From: Lotus japonicus
Lineage: Eukaryota > Streptophyta > Magnoliopsida > Fabales > Fabaceae
Assembly (NCBI RefSeq): GCF_012489685.1
Contig: NC_080044.1
Span: forward strand, 22,858,369 to 22,922,368
Reading direction: 5' to 3'
Length of the DNA stretch: 64,000 bases
Both the position numbers and the translations under genes were made by a program. Below the pieces are notes generated by a model, which saw only the letters and a program-made list of their open reading frames with translations, did no database searches and was not told the origin of the DNA. Within the stretch, counting starts at the first letter, position 1; each line of letters begins with the position of its first letter. This document shows positions 46,100 to 58,661 of this stretch, piece by piece.

Positions 46100-46290
46100 A
46101 AGGCTTACCTGCTGCTGCCTCTGGTTTATTTGTTGGCCGGATTTTTCCTTTATGCTTGGCTTTTCCCTGTATGTTCTGTTGGGTTTTGCTTTGCCATTTT
46201 TTGTTTTCCTTTTTCTCCTTGCACAAGGGTTGGGGCACCCCTTGTGCTCCTATTTATTATACATATTCAATTTGCTGATAGAAAAAATAT
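46100..46290 (+). mobile_element. Probable LINE 3' end
   Basis: The stretch from about 46100 ends with GGGTTGGGGCACCCCTTGTG, CTCCTATTTATTATACATA and a short A-rich tail (GATAGAAAAAA). This resembles the 3' UTR shared by many plant L1 elements. An apparent 75-codon hydrophobic frame over it (46065-46292) is not supported as a gene. No target duplication was found. Confidence 0.4.
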
Positions 46291-46299
46291 GATAATGGA

Positions 46300-49265
46300 G
46301 TTATAACAACCATAAACCAAAAACAAAAAACTTCAGAAATAAGGGGAAACAATCTTTCTTTAACTCTCATGTAGGTTGATCTTAACTGAGCACTCAGTCC
46401 ATCAGCCAGTTCCCTCTGGATGCTCTCAGTATTGCTTATTCATTTTCAAAGCAATTTGGGCCAGGTAAAGGAATTGCCACAAAAATAATATATATTGGAA
46501 AACATAGCATAAAGAGGTTTCTCAAAAGAAAGTTGAATTCTCAAATCAACACCATAAAGTTCAGATTTAAGCTAGTAATGAGAACCACTATTAATAACAT
46601 CACCCCACTATATAAGACCACAATCCTTATAAGCACAAAATTAACTTCAGATGTGAACTAATCAAAAATGCAAAATAGTGATGAAAACTAATAAAAAAAT
46701 GAACAAAAGATATGATACCATCTGTCCTTGTTTGGCATTCTTAATTTATTGTCTTTCCCTTTGTATTTCTATAATGGACTTGTCTAGCATCTTTTTGTTT
46801 TTTCTCAAAATCTCTAACACAATAACCCACTTTTCAAAACTTACATTCAACTAACGACACTTAAGAATACAGTTAAAAAATATAAAATTTGTAAACTGGA
46901 AAGGAAAACAAATATATACACACAAATTCAATAAAAATTAGGAAACACCAAAAAAGAATGAATGCATTTTCATTTAAGAGGGTAAAAAAGGATAAGACAT
47001 ACTTGTCATACCTGATCAAGACGATATTGTACAGATTGTTGTGATTGTGGTCCCCTCTGTGTGCCGTAACTCCTTCCCCTCTCAGATATCTTGAACCGAC
47101 AAAAGCGTAGTTCTAATTCAGAATTCAATAGATATACAATTAGATAATTCAAAGCTCAAGGCATTTAATAACTTTAGAAATGAGAAAAACTGCAGGGCTT
47201 TCAAAAGCCATGTTGATGTTCCTTTGAAAAGATTAAATATCAGAACCTACATAGTAAAATATAACCATCATAGAACATGGATCAATCAAGGTTTTTCATG
47301 AAAGTTAATAACCAAAGAATAGCTCAACACCAAAACGCAATGAACAAAATCACAGCAACAAAAACACAACATCAGGGAATGGCTTAAGCTTAAGTGTTGA
47401 GTTTGAAGTTTGCACACAAACAGAAAAGGATCAGAAAAAGTCATTAAGAAGCAAAATAAAAGGAGTTTATACCACTGTTGAAGATGATGACTGCGATGGA
47501 CGCTCTCAACAAACACTCTATTCTCTTTCCTAATCTCCCACCTTCTAGTCCAAAATCAAAAGAGAAATGCAAATTAAAATAAAAGTGGAAACCATAAGAA
47601 GAAGTGAAGTAAGTTGAATAAAAGAAACCTAGAATCAAAAGATTGAATAAAAGAAACAGACAGAAATCAAAATTTTCAGCCTACTTTATCTAAAGAAAAT
47701 TTCACAAAAACAGTTTTTTTAATCAAACTCTTCCTTTGTTGAGTAATTAAAACATGCCAAACATCCACCAACACTTGAATTCCTTTATCCCGAGCACAGA
47801 GTTTTTCAGCAGCCATGCACATCAACATTTTGCTACTTAATTCAATCCAAAGTGGAAAAGTATCACTCTCATTTTATTAGTGCATGTGGACTTTGTAAAG
47901 ACAATCATTTGTATGAACACAACCAATCATATAATTTAGCAATTAGCACTTCCTCTTATCAATTTCTCTCGTTCTTTTTTTCCAGGCAAAGATGAACGAA
48001 ATCCATTAAATTTATTGGAACAAAAACCGGATTTCTGAATTTCGCCCAAATAGAAATGAAGACTTTGCCTCAAAAGTAAGAATAGCATTCAGAACCCATC
48101 TTCAATATCCGTTAGAAAATACATTGAAAGTGAAGATTGAACCTGTTTGCCAGAAGCTGAGAAGAGATGACAACAGATACACCTTCTAAGCCAAGCCTCT
48201 TTGGATATATGCTAAAGCAAATTCCCTGGGTGAAAAAAAAAGTGAGGTAAAGATACTGCTGCAGAAAAAGTATCATTAAAGATTTCAAGTAAAATTGTGA
48301 AAGTCAAGAATAAAAGGAGTAACCGTTCATATATTTTGATACAATTGTCCGAATTCCACAAACATACACACATATGAAGAAAACCAAAACCATTTAATAA
48401 TCTCAAATTCACATTTCTTAAAATCTGGATAACATAATTGGTCAAAAAAAAAACAAAAAAAAACACATCTAAATTGATTATTGTCATCACTGTGCAAAAC
48501 CACATCGTAGCACCAACAACCCAACATATTGATCCTCATCTTGAAAAAAGAAAAGAAATTGGAAGGAGGTGAAAGCTCTTACCTTCTGATGAACAACTTT
48601 GCGTTGGAACTGATTCATATCGAAAAGAAATCCAATAAAAATAGTAAGATTTCAAGAGGGAAGAACAATATGTGAATGGAGAGTGGAAGATTGTGAAAGA
48701 ACTTACCTTGTAGTGGCAGATGGAAAGACATGGTGGTGAAACTGTTGAAGAGAGAAGGTGGGAAAAAAAGTAAGGAGAACGGAGGAGAAGATTGTTCTTA
48801 CTGGATTAAAGATCAGAGCTCCCAAGAATCTGTGTTCCAGACTTCCATTCCTATGTGGTTTAAATCGCTTTGCCTCAGGTCAGGAATGGGTCACCGCCCC
48901 AGACCGAAGAGGTAACGCATTTGACAGCGACTCTGCTAGGTTAAGAGGAAAGGAAGAGGTAACGCATCCATTTGATTTTTAAGCCTCGCCACACTTTGGA
49001 AAATAAGAAACTGAAAAGAGTGAAACGGTAGAAGAAAGAAAAGCACCAAACCTGAAGCGTTGCAAAATGAGAAACCCAGAAGAGCAAAAGGTGAAAGAAA
49101 GATGACAGCAAATGTGAAGCATTGGAACAAAGTTATGAACGGCCAAGATTCCATCTTTGGAGAATAATGTCCATCTTTACTAAAATATCCATGTTAAAAA
49201 TTAATTTGATGTGCAATGAATTGTTGAATGACAAAACTACCACTAAAGTTGCAAAAACTTCCCTT
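46300..49265. other. Low-copy sequence; possible spliced transcript but no supported gene
   Basis: No long open frame is present. On the minus strand there are exon-like blocks with good splice signals, for example an ATG at about 48733 followed by CTACAAG and GTAAGT, a short block ending CATCAGAAG then GTAAG near 48585, and a block near 48228 preceded by CACCCAG. I could not find one frame that joins them and do not recognise any product. It could be an untranslated or non-coding spliced transcript. Confidence 0.3.
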
Positions 49266-49267
49266 TA

Positions 49268-49293
49268 TAGATATATATATATATATATATATA
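49268..49293. repeat. AT microsatellite
   Basis: About 12 consecutive AT dinucleotides lie next to the foldback element on the right. Confidence 0.9.
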
Positions 49294-49340
49294 AGGAATG
49301 CTACGATACACCTATCATATTTTAAGAAGGAGTAGCATAG

Positions 49341-50054
49341 CAAGTAACACCTTTTCTTTTTGGACAAAAATACCCATTCCCTTATTCCTATAAGTAATTT
49401 CTCTCACTGGGTAATAAGTAATTACACAGGACTTTCTTTTCTCTTCTATTTTTTTTTTCTTTTTATGATTCTCTTTCTTCGAGCCCCCTTCGTCTCTCAC
49501 CTCTGAACTCTCTATCTAGTTGCTACTGCTCCAATTTCTTCTTTGATTTGCTCATATATTTTTTTGTTGTTGGTTGGATAATATGTATAAAGGAATTAAG
49601 TGGGCAAGATTAATTAAATTAATGGAAATTTAGAAGGAAGTTTTTCGTCAAATCAGTGGAAGGGGATTGAATGAGAAAATCAACATGGGCTCTGAAGTTG
49701 GCAAAGGAAAACGATCCAATCTGATTCGTCGGGACTGGTTTCTCGCCAGGATTGTATTTTAATTATGGGGAATTTTTACTACAGATTGGTGAATTGGGAA
49801 AAAAAAATTTCATGTTTTTTGTCCAAACCCATTACGAAAGATGCAATTGGTTGCGCTCCTTGGTCGTTAGGTGTGATTGGTGAGACAATGAGAGGTTAAA
49901 AATTCTGAAGAAGAAAGAGGCAGGTGCTTTCTGGATTTCTGGAAAGAGAGAAGGAGAAGAAGGAAAAATCAAATTACTAAAATAGTCATACTTTTAGTGT
50001 TTTAAGAAAAGTAAAGGTGGGGGTGTTTTGGTCCAAAAGAAAAGGTGTTACTTG
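49341..50054. mobile_element. Foldback/MITE-like element with 35-bp inverted arms
   Basis: CAAGTAACACCTTTTCTTTT at 49341 and onward is repeated inverted at the right end (GTGTTACTTG at 50045-50054), the arms pairing over about 35 bp with a few mismatches. The 0.7-kb interior has no open frame of note. I found no clear target duplication, so the class is uncertain; terminal ends may lie slightly further out. Confidence 0.55.
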
Positions 50055-50282
50055 TAACCAAGAAAAAAAGATGTAGCAGTAGCAACTAGCAACAATTTTT
50101 TTTTAAGGTAGCAGCAGCAGTAACATTGAAACATCAATGGAGGGTGCCTGCTTTTTTCTTTATTTTTAAAGCTTTAAAATTACAAATCATATTTTATCAG
50201 TGAATAACAAGTTAACCAATAAGTATAGTTTGTAGCATGATACATGTTTAATTGAATCTATATAATACTCCAGGAAGGCCGT

Positions 50283-53200
50283 TTAATTATCATCAAAAAC
50301 ACGGTTGTGACAAGTAGGGTTGCAAGGGTAAGAGCAATCTATCTGACTGAAAGACCTTCGTTCATAAAACCAATCTCCCACTGCCTTTGCAATTGTCTGC
50401 ACATTGTTTATAAACAAGAGTTAGCTCTCTAAATTGATATGAAGAGAAAATGACAATCATGAACCTAAGGGTTAAATATGAAGGTAAATTAGATTTGGTT
50501 TCTTCAAAAAGTTCCATAGTTTTTAATCCATAACATAAATGAAAATAGTCTCTGCCGCTCATTCTGTGCATTACTAACTGTTTTTAACGGCCACAAAATG
50601 CACCACGAGAACTAACTTCACCTATTTCATAAATATTGACACTAAAAACTGAAATTTTTTGGATGAACAAAAATTCAATTCACTCCAATTTTACCCAATG
50701 AAAACATATTTAACCCTAAACCTAATTAGTAGCATGTTTGAAAGAACTTATTTTTTCTTAGAATCAATTCGGAACCACCATAAAAGCTTCTCCTCTTAAT
50801 TAATTTTACCTTTAGAATCAAATTTAGAAAGATTCAATTAAGAAATTCTGGAGAAAGAAGAGAAAAAAATAATGCAGTCTCATACTGTATTGGCCAGCAC
50901 TGGAGAGTCACTTCTCATCCATGTCTCCTGCATTCCAGTTTGGCAATGGGAATAGCAACCGTCTATGAACATTCCTTTAGATGGAGAGTTCTCAACCACA
51001 CTTATAGCCTTTAAGAATTCTGTCCTGAAACCTGAAATTCAGTACATGCATGTAATTGCAAAATTTTAGACAGCTATTTAAGGTTAGCTAATTTCAGTGC
51101 AACACAAGTTATGTTCAGTAATATTCACCTTGCATTACAGTTAATTGATTAGAAGAGCACTTTTTTATATCAAGCTTGCAGTCACGCCAAGTGCCATGGG
51201 GATCAGCAACACCTGGAGCCAAAATGTTCTTAACCTGCATCAAAGCAACATGCTGAGGATCAGAAAAAATAACATTAAGAAAGATGGAACATTAAGATGT
51301 TACCACTTACTAAGAGCAATAAGTAGTGAAAACATTAAATGTCACAACTGAATGATGGAGATGTGTTATTAAGCATCGTATTCGTATTGGTGTGCAACTA
51401 TGATTCTGCACTTAGCTATATACCATTTTCAGTGTTCTTTTGTTCTCTTTCGAATACGAAACGTTCATAGTGAAGCAGGAAATACTAAGATAAAAAGGTT
51501 ATGTAGATCAATCTTTGGATCATTTCTGATCATATCCTTGGACTTGGACTTAAATTTTCATCACTCAATGAACTAAGCAACTGTAAACTCCTCCAATGGG
51601 AATTCCAGTTTAATATGTTAGGTCTATTTCTTCAAGTTCTGTATAAATTATTGCAAGAAAGAAATAATCTGACCTGATATGAGTCATACGCTGCATTGAC
51701 AAAGAAGATTGGTGTTTTGATTTGCCCTGCCACATTTTGGGGAAAAAAGCACTACACAAGTGTTCAGAAGCATTAGTAAACACCAAACAAGTTGCAAAGG
51801 TAGAAAATTTACTAATCACAAACTTACCAGCCCCGGTCTGAGTCTTGAGGTGCAGGATGCAGGCAAATTCTTTGCAGAGCCCTAAAATTAAGAAGAAAAT
51901 AAAAATGGTCAGTCTCCATAGAAGGAAAGTTTCTTCAAATGAAAAATGGGAAAACATTAACAGAAGAATTTTTCTTGTAAAATAAAACAAAGCATACTAG
52001 TGCATCGACAGGGGGAAATGATGACAGAGAGTTCAGAGAAAGGAAAAATACATGGGTTTCAACAACTTGACTATAAAGCTGTTCTATGTGTGCGGCTCCA
52101 GACACATCCTTTCTGTTGTAACAACAATATTGTATCAAAGAATCATTAAATGATTCGAGAAATTCACAGAATTCAATAAAAATGCTAACTAGCAAACTTA
52201 CAGATTAATAAAATAACCAGCATCTGAAAGGCATTTCACTTTGGCTGCTGCAGGAATAAGAGATCTGAAGCGATCGCACTGTAAAATAGAGGTCAATCCT
52301 CCAGCGGAACATCCAGAGAGAATTGCCTGCAGTTACAAGTTTCAGTGAGTGACTGAAATTAATTCAGGTAGAAGAAGAAAAGTGGTAAATCATCAATATC
52401 TCGTACATTTTGAGCATTTTTCATTCCATTTGCTAGTAAATCCTCAACGACAGCAACAAAAATCCTTCCTCCTCTGAAGTGCAAATTGGTTTTCTGGTTT
52501 ACAAATCAAATTACAAAATATCAGCACAAAGAAAACAAGCATATACAATTGTTGAAATATTAGTATTTTCCTTGAAATTTAAGTACTTACTGGATCAACA
52601 GCTTCAACATCACCAGTAAATGATGACCCATCACAATACCTAACCTTGATTCTGTTCCAATTGTAGAAATCTGAAATTTACAAACTCGTTAAAAATTGAC
52701 TTCATAAGGACAAGCAATATGTATTGATCAGCAGACAATACCTGGATTAAACTTTTGCCCATTACTGAAAAACCCAGAAAAGGAAAGGGTCTGCGACATT
52801 TTCTTAGATGAACCTAAACGAGTGTCCCTACGAGCTAGGCAAGTAGTGACATTGTTGCACCATGCTCCTCCCTGAAAGAAATTGTATAGAAGAAGATCAT
52901 CAACAAGAAAAGAGAACTTTCATCATCTGTACCGAACTGAGACAAGCTAAATGACACAAATTAGCCTATCTAGAAAATGTCACATAATACTATTTTTGTA
53001 AAACATAGGATATTTTAGAGATCTCTTAGAATTGGTTTCCACATTTTATAAATTTTCATGATTAGCTTACTTTTGATTAGGTTTTTAAATTAAAAAATTA
53101 GAAATTCATCCCCTCATCCACTTGGCAATTGAACAAAGCAATCTTTGAACATGAACTCATGAACTTAAAAAGAACATATAAGTAGAATAAAAAGTGAAAT

Positions 53201-53599
53201 GAATGTTTAATTTCTTGAATTGGTAAAGACTCATTGATGCAATTTTGCAGGAAGAAACATACCTCAAAGTGAACAATCCAGTTGTTAATTCCTGCTCCAA
53301 ATCCCTTATGAAAATGGTAAGCTGGTGGACTCCCATCTAAACAAACTGCACAATATATATGTTGAAAATTGAAATCAATTTGGAAACCAATATAAAAAAG
53401 CACTTAAAATAGTGAACATGATATGAAGAACACAAATATTCATATTCCTAATCATCAGACACAGCAGAAATTTCTCACCAGCTCCTTTCGCGACCGCACT
53501 TTGAACAAAAGTGATTGGAACAGCAACTCCTTCTGCCTTTAGTAATAGCAGTAAACATAATAGAAGGCTTAACCATTGGCCCATTCTTGGACACTCCAT
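50283..53599 (-). CDS. Pectin acetylesterase, 12 exons
   Basis: The enzyme removes acetyl groups from cell-wall pectin and is secreted to the apoplast. Exons (minus strand): 53599-53479, 53345-53263, 52871-52742, 52670-52591, 52493-52407, 52326-52202, 52112-52052, 51881-51828, 51751-51674, 51234-51129, 51031-50886, 50396-50283. All introns are GT-AG and phases fit, giving 394 residues with no internal stop, the usual length for the family. A hydrophobic Leu-rich segment (about residues 9-20) is the signal peptide. Family marks include [38 protein letters not shown] and [14 protein letters not shown]. Likely catalytic residues are Ser174 (in SGCSAGG), Asp270 (in AAYDSYQ) and His337 (in CYSHCQ). 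The usual GGGWC is GGAWC at residues 69-73. An ATG at 53584 is an alternative start. A CTAG acceptor just upstream suggests a 5' UTR intron. Confidence 0.92.
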
Positions 53600-54072
53600 T
53601 CTCCACGGATCCAACTAGTAAAATACAGAGTACCTTATTTAGAAGGATCAATAGGGTGTATAATAAATAAGTAAATAACATAAACCCATTCTTGTTAAAT
53701 TAACTAACCCAGAAAATACCTTAACAATAGCGTTTAAATATCAAATCATAATAACACAAAAGAAACTCCAAAAACTTAGCTTAAAAACAGATCACATTGG
53801 TCCAATTTCAACACTTCCTAGATCAACACATGTTCACTGCAGAGCACAGTCAACAACTATGCCTACTTCTAGATCCAAAAAATCAGAAACATGCAATTGC
53901 AATCCACAAACTGATGATGAATGATAAAAATAAAAGTTGCAGAAAGAAAAATCAAAACAAAGACATTAACTACAAAATATATGATAATGAAGCTCAGAAG
54001 CTGAACCTTGAACAGAAAATGGGTTGATGCACTTGGGAATAATGATGAGTGAAACCCAGTCCAGAGAGGTGG

Positions 54073-54082
54073 CTTTATATAT
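54073..54082 (-). promoter_or_regulatory. Possible TATA box of the pectin acetylesterase gene
   Basis: On the minus strand AATATATAAAG is present, about 480 bases before the start codon. A transcript starting near 54045 would have a long leader, consistent with a 5' UTR intron ending at the TTTTACTAG acceptor near 53615. Confidence 0.4.
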
Positions 54083-54282
54083 TAAATGCGTCAAATACCG
54101 ACACTCGCCCACAGAGAAGGAACCAGTGAATGTACTTGGAAGCTGCAGGAATAACACAATCTAACTGTCTTATTTCCAAGAGTGATGTTAACGTGTAAGT
54201 GGGACATGTCTGCATCTTATTACCAAAGGGGAAAAATAGAGATCTACATAAAAAATAATAAAAAAAAGACAAAAGTGAACAA

Positions 54283-54733
54283 CGGATTAAGACAGAGTTA
54301 ACTATATTTTCAGTATATTAATTAAATTTTAGTTTCAATCATTTATTTTTAAAATATTTAATTTTACTCCCTTATTTTTATTTTTTAGTTTTCTTCTTTT
54401 TTAACAACTTGGGTTGAATACTCTCCCAACAAATCAAAGATAACACCATTGTAACAGTGCTCAGAGTGCAACTTGCGGTTGGTGAGGCGCTAATGTGGAT
54501 TATTTGGATCATTTATTTCGTGGTTGTGATACATCGTCCAGACTCCAGAGTTTTGCAGCACTTTGTATTGTCTTTACCAACATTATCGAATGCTCTTTTC
54601 TTTTTCAATTGGAGATCCTATGATGATTGTTGACGTATAATTTATGGGTGGTGACTATATATTTCTCGGTGACTTTGAGTATAGTGGAATAATAGTATCT
54701 TTGAAACCTGCTCTTGGAATCTCAATTTTTTAT
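54283..54733. other. Intergenic sequence upstream of pectin acetylesterase
   Basis: This is AT-rich with no recognised feature apart from poly-T runs. Confidence 0.5.
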
Positions 54734-54735
54734 TA

Positions 54736-55049
54736 CTCCCTCCGTTCCAAAACTATTGTAGTTTTAGTTTTTTTGTTTTGTTCCAAAACCATTGTTGTTT
54801 TACATATCCAAAGCATTTTATCTCATTCTCTTTCATTCATGCCCTCATTTAATAGTGTATCTCCCAAGCACCACCTCTTATTTCCACCAATCAAAATTCT
54901 CACCAATTAGTTGACCAATGATTTTCATTCTCTCTCTTTCAAATAACTCATATTAAATAAGGGTGTTTCAGTTAAATTATAACATCAATTAATGAACTCT
55001 TAAACTTTATGAAAAAACTAAAACTACAATAATTTTGAAACGGAGGGAG
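54736..55049. mobile_element. Stowaway-type MITE
   Basis: This 314-bp element starts CTCCCTCCGTTCCAAAACTA and ends with the inverted copy (ATTTTGAAACGGAGGGAG), arms of about 30 bp, flanked by TA on both sides. These are the terminal repeat and target preference of Stowaway (Tc1/Mariner) elements. The open frame crossing its left end is not a gene. Confidence 0.88.
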
Positions 55050-55357
55050 TATGTCATATCTCATGGTTGTGCTCGACTTCACCACGCACTAACACTGCAG
55101 CGATGCACAACAACATTGTGAGTGTAGTGGTTAAATTTCATGCCGATGGTAGTTGCCTCGCTTGGACCACAATAAGATATTGTGGTGTTCTACATGACAC
55201 TATTAGGCATTGGTTGACATGTTTATCAGATTATCTTGGTGAGAGATGTCTTTTTTATGCAAAGTTGTTAGCGCAACGAGTGTTCTTCCTTTCATTGGGA
55301 ATTAGAGCAGAGAAAAATTAATTGTGCGTCAGATTAAAAGAATGTTGAGTTTACTTA

Positions 55358-56093
55358 GACTATCCACAATGGTTTTAACATTCAACACCCTCAACACTCC
55401 ACTTTTTCTCTTCCCAACACTCCACATCACCTTCTCTCTCAAGTTCAACACTTCATTCAACTTTTACCCACTCCAATGGTTTTTCATTCAACACCCTACC
55501 CTACCACTTTTATTTCATATTTTGATTTAATTTTATATTTTTCTTTTTATGATTTCATAAAATTAAAATTTTCGATAAAAATTAAATTAAATAAACTATT
55601 ATCGATTTAATTTAATTTAATGTTTTTTTTTTTTATTTAAATTAAATTAAATTAAATTAACGTAATATTTTTTTAACGTAAATTAAATTAAAACACTTAA
55701 CAATTTAATAGAAAGAGGATAGTAGAAAGATAATAAGATGATGAAAAATTTGGTTTTTTTTTTGTGTCCAAATCAAACGAACCAAGTCTCTATTTATAGA
55801 GAAAAAAAAATCATGAATTTTGGTAAAAAAATTATATTTTTAAATTTTTTTTGAATGAAATAATTGAGTTGGAAAGATTAGGATAAACGAAAATCGCCCG
55901 GACCAATCAAACGGAGCCACGTGTTGATCTGCAACCCTTCTCTCTCTCCACTGGGTCCCACACGCAAGTTTCAACTATGTTGAAAGTTTTCAACACCTCT
56001 CTCCTCCTTCCAACTTTCAACACCCACCTTCAACACCATTAAACTACCATTTCAACATTAAACTACCCACTTTCAACACCATTGTGGGTAGTC
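55358..56093. mobile_element. PIF/Harbinger-like (Tourist-type) MITE, 0.74 kb
   Basis: Terminal inverted repeats GACTATCCACAATGG and (inverted) GACTACCCACAATGGTG are flanked by TTA at 55355-55357 and 56094-56096. The three-base TTA duplication is typical of PIF/Harbinger. The interior carries CAACACC/CACTTTC repeats near each end and an AT-rich core; there is no transposase. Confidence 0.75.
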
Positions 56094-56771
56094 TTAGCAG
56101 GAATGTTGATGTGCAGTATCACTTAATGATAAATGATATTGGGAGAATCAAAATTCTGTTAAGCTTGAATTAAAATGTCATTTTCTTACACTTTTTGAAC
56201 ATATTAATTGAACTTAACAGGCTACGTGGATCAATGAAATATAAGATAAGTAGGTGATGAATTTCATAACTTTCAGCTTTACTTTTATAATACAATTATT
56301 CAAGATTTCAGTATAAATAAATAAATAATTACTACATCCGTTCTTATTAACTGTACACTTTCAAGCCAAAAATATATTTCGATCATATAATATGTCCATT
56401 TAACATTTTTTTTATTACATCGGAAAATGTCCATTTAACATTTTGAGAGAGTATTAAATAATGTTTTTCTTAATAGTACTCTTGTATGAACAATAAATGA
56501 AGAAAGATAAAACACAATATAAATGGTCAAATAGAAAAATAATTAATATTTTTCAAAAAGTTAATAACACTAATTGCACTTTTTAATACATGTTTCTTCT
56601 CTCTAAACAGTTAAATAGAAATTAAAAATAGTAGTACTATAATTTAAAAGTTTTTTTATAAGCCAAATATATATATTAAAAAGAGTAGAAGGGTACTCCA
56701 ACCCAATAATATAAAATACTAAAACACAAGAAAAAGAAAAAGATAGAAGAAGTCTACTTACTGTGAAAACC

Positions 56772-56986
56772 TGGAGATCCTCTTCAGTAGATTTCTCTCA
56801 ATTTTTCTTCAGTGGACATTTGTGACGGTTTTGAACCGCCACAAAATGTTGCCTGCTGCCACAAATTATGTCAATTTTTTTGCAGCAGCATTTTGTGGCA
56901 GCTGACAAAAAATGTTGGCGGTTCAAAACCTCCACAAATGTCCACTGGAGAAAATTGAGAGAAATCTACTAGAGAGAATCTAAACT
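56772..56986. mobile_element. Mutator-like foldback MITE with 10-bp duplications
   Basis: A 215-bp near-perfect inverted repeat contains TAGATTTCTCTCAATTTT and GTGGACATTTGTG on each arm, and a GCAGCA-containing centre. It is flanked by TGTGAAAACC at 56762-56771 and 56987-56996, a duplication length that fits Mutator-like elements. It would form a long hairpin RNA if transcribed. Confidence 0.7.
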
Positions 56987-57060
56987 TGTGAAAACCCACC
57001 CCACATTTCAACACCGTATAATCTAAATATTGTACATAAACAAGCATTTATCTTCTCTTA

Positions 57061-57453
57061 GAGCATCTCCAATGATAGGAACTTATTTTGAGACTTAACT
57101 CATTTTTTATGGGCCCAAATTGCCACATAGGATTTAAGACATTCATAAGGTCTTCATGCACATTTCACTCTAGTGGTTGAGATCTTATTTTACTTTTGAC
57201 TGGACCCACGGTACCCAATATATTTATATTATTTATTTCCCTCCCTAATTTTCACTTTGGTTATGGTATTGAAGGAGAGAAAAAAAAATATTATTTTATT
57301 TAAGATCTCACATTTGAGAGTACCTGAGCTAAGGCATGGATCTTAGTTTTTGCTAAGATCTCATGCCATGTATGATAGCTTCAATGGTGGGATCTAATAA
57401 GATCGGGGATCTTATTTTAAAGTCTCAAAATAAGGACTCCATTAGAGATGCTA
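57061..57453. mobile_element. PIF/Harbinger-like (Tourist-type) MITE, 0.39 kb
   Basis: It starts GAGCATCTCCAATGATAGG and ends with the inverted counterpart (CTCCATTAGAGATGCTA); the arms extend over a shared CTTATTTTGAGACTT segment. It is flanked by TTA at 57058-57060 and 57454-57456. Confidence 0.8.
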
Positions 57454-57459
57454 TTACGG

Positions 57460-58107
57460 GAAGCTAGCTGTGGGACGGTGAGGATGTTGGTTGTGCAGAA
57501 GGGTGGGTGAAGGTACAACTGGCAAGCAGATATGACGGTGACTACTTAAATGGGACCCATCATAAATAAGGTGTAATTCTTGACACGCTTTTGACTAATG
57601 AGATGCATATTATCGAACCGTCACATTATTCAAATAATTGTTTTTCTTCCCTTATCTGCCCATGTTACACATGCATGCAGACTGCAGAGAGAGACACACA
57701 TGACACACCATTGAAACTTTGAGATTTCTCTTCTATAAATTTAGATGCTCTATTAGAAGAATCGGTTGAGAGCTGTCATTCACCACAACAACATTGCATT
57801 AAAACGGTGGGTTTCTTTTCAGTTCTTGGTCGTTTCTTTGCATAGTGTCTTTCTCATCACATCAAAACCGCGTAACCATACATGGCTAAATGCTAAACTA
57901 GAACGTAAAATTTAGCAAAATTTTGATTTTATGGTAAACAAAATTTAGGAAGAGCACGGTTTATAAAAATGAAATGTGTAATTATTAAATTAGTTAATTC
58001 TCCCAACGTAGTTGATGAATCAGAATATGGTAAAGTGATTGATTCATTTGTCTACCGGTTGGGCTAGATATTTATCATGGAATAAATGTATTAACTTTTC
58101 ATTAAAT
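57460..58107. other. Intergenic sequence
   Basis: No feature supported. The part at 57470-57900 has a more balanced composition than its surroundings, but no open frame of note. Confidence 0.4.
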
Positions 58108-58119
58108 AAACTATGAGAA

Positions 58120-58661
58120 CCAGCAAGCGACGTGGAGAAGGCCAACTCAAGGTATTTTCATGGTTAATTTTGATGCTTCATCTGTGGAGGGAAGACCAAC
58201 AGGTTATGGCCGGAATGGTGGCCCGTAACTATGAGGGTGAAATTTTGGCATCGGCGACGGCGTAACCCGTGGCCTCCCTATCACCTTTCTTGGCGGAAGC
58301 AAGTTGTTTCCTGTGGCCACTTCGTTTGGCCATTGATTTGGGGTTTCGCTGAGTGGAGTTCCAAACTGATTATTTGAAGTTATTCAATTGGTGGAAATCC
58401 CGTCGGGATGGTGTTTCTTTTCTAGCTACTACTGTTAGTGAATGTCGTTCTTTAATTTCTGGTTTTGATATTTTTACGTTATCTTTTGTAAGACGTTCCG
58501 GTAACGTTGCAGTTGACTGTCTGGCGAGGAACGCTTATACCTACACAAACATGGTGTGGGTGGAAGAAGTTCCGGATTTTGCTCGTCATGTGGTGGCTCA
58601 TGATGTTTTGGCTTCTATGCCTCCTGTAACTTGATTTTAATAAATGATCACTTTCAAAAAA
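58120..58661 (+). pseudogene. 5'-truncated LINE with RNase H-like fragment
   Basis: This insertion is flanked by AAACTATGAGAA at 58108-58119 and 58662-58673. It carries the end of a LINE-type RNase H domain: a VNFDASSVEG segment near 58160, LAEASCFLWPLRLAIDLGFR near 58285-58350 with stops and shifts between, then an open stretch at 58353-58634 with VRRSGNVAVDCLARNA, the usual RNHxxADxLA region. In this copy the conserved His and Asp of that last motif read Asn and Asp within a degraded context. AATAAA at 58639-58644 and an A run precede the right duplication. It is dead on arrival by 5' truncation and later mutation. Confidence 0.82.

Noticed and set aside
48730..48982. Open frames at 48730-48915 and 48758-48982 as small genes
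   Set aside because: They overlap each other in different frames, have no recognisable domain, and the splice-like signals here are on the other strand.
49122..49325. 67-codon frame ending in an Ile/Tyr repeat
   Set aside because: The end of the frame is the AT microsatellite; there is no other support.
56330..56650. Possible second Stowaway-type MITE starting near ACTACATCCGTTCTTATTAACTG
   Set aside because: I could not find the matching inverted end, so at most it is a one-ended relic.
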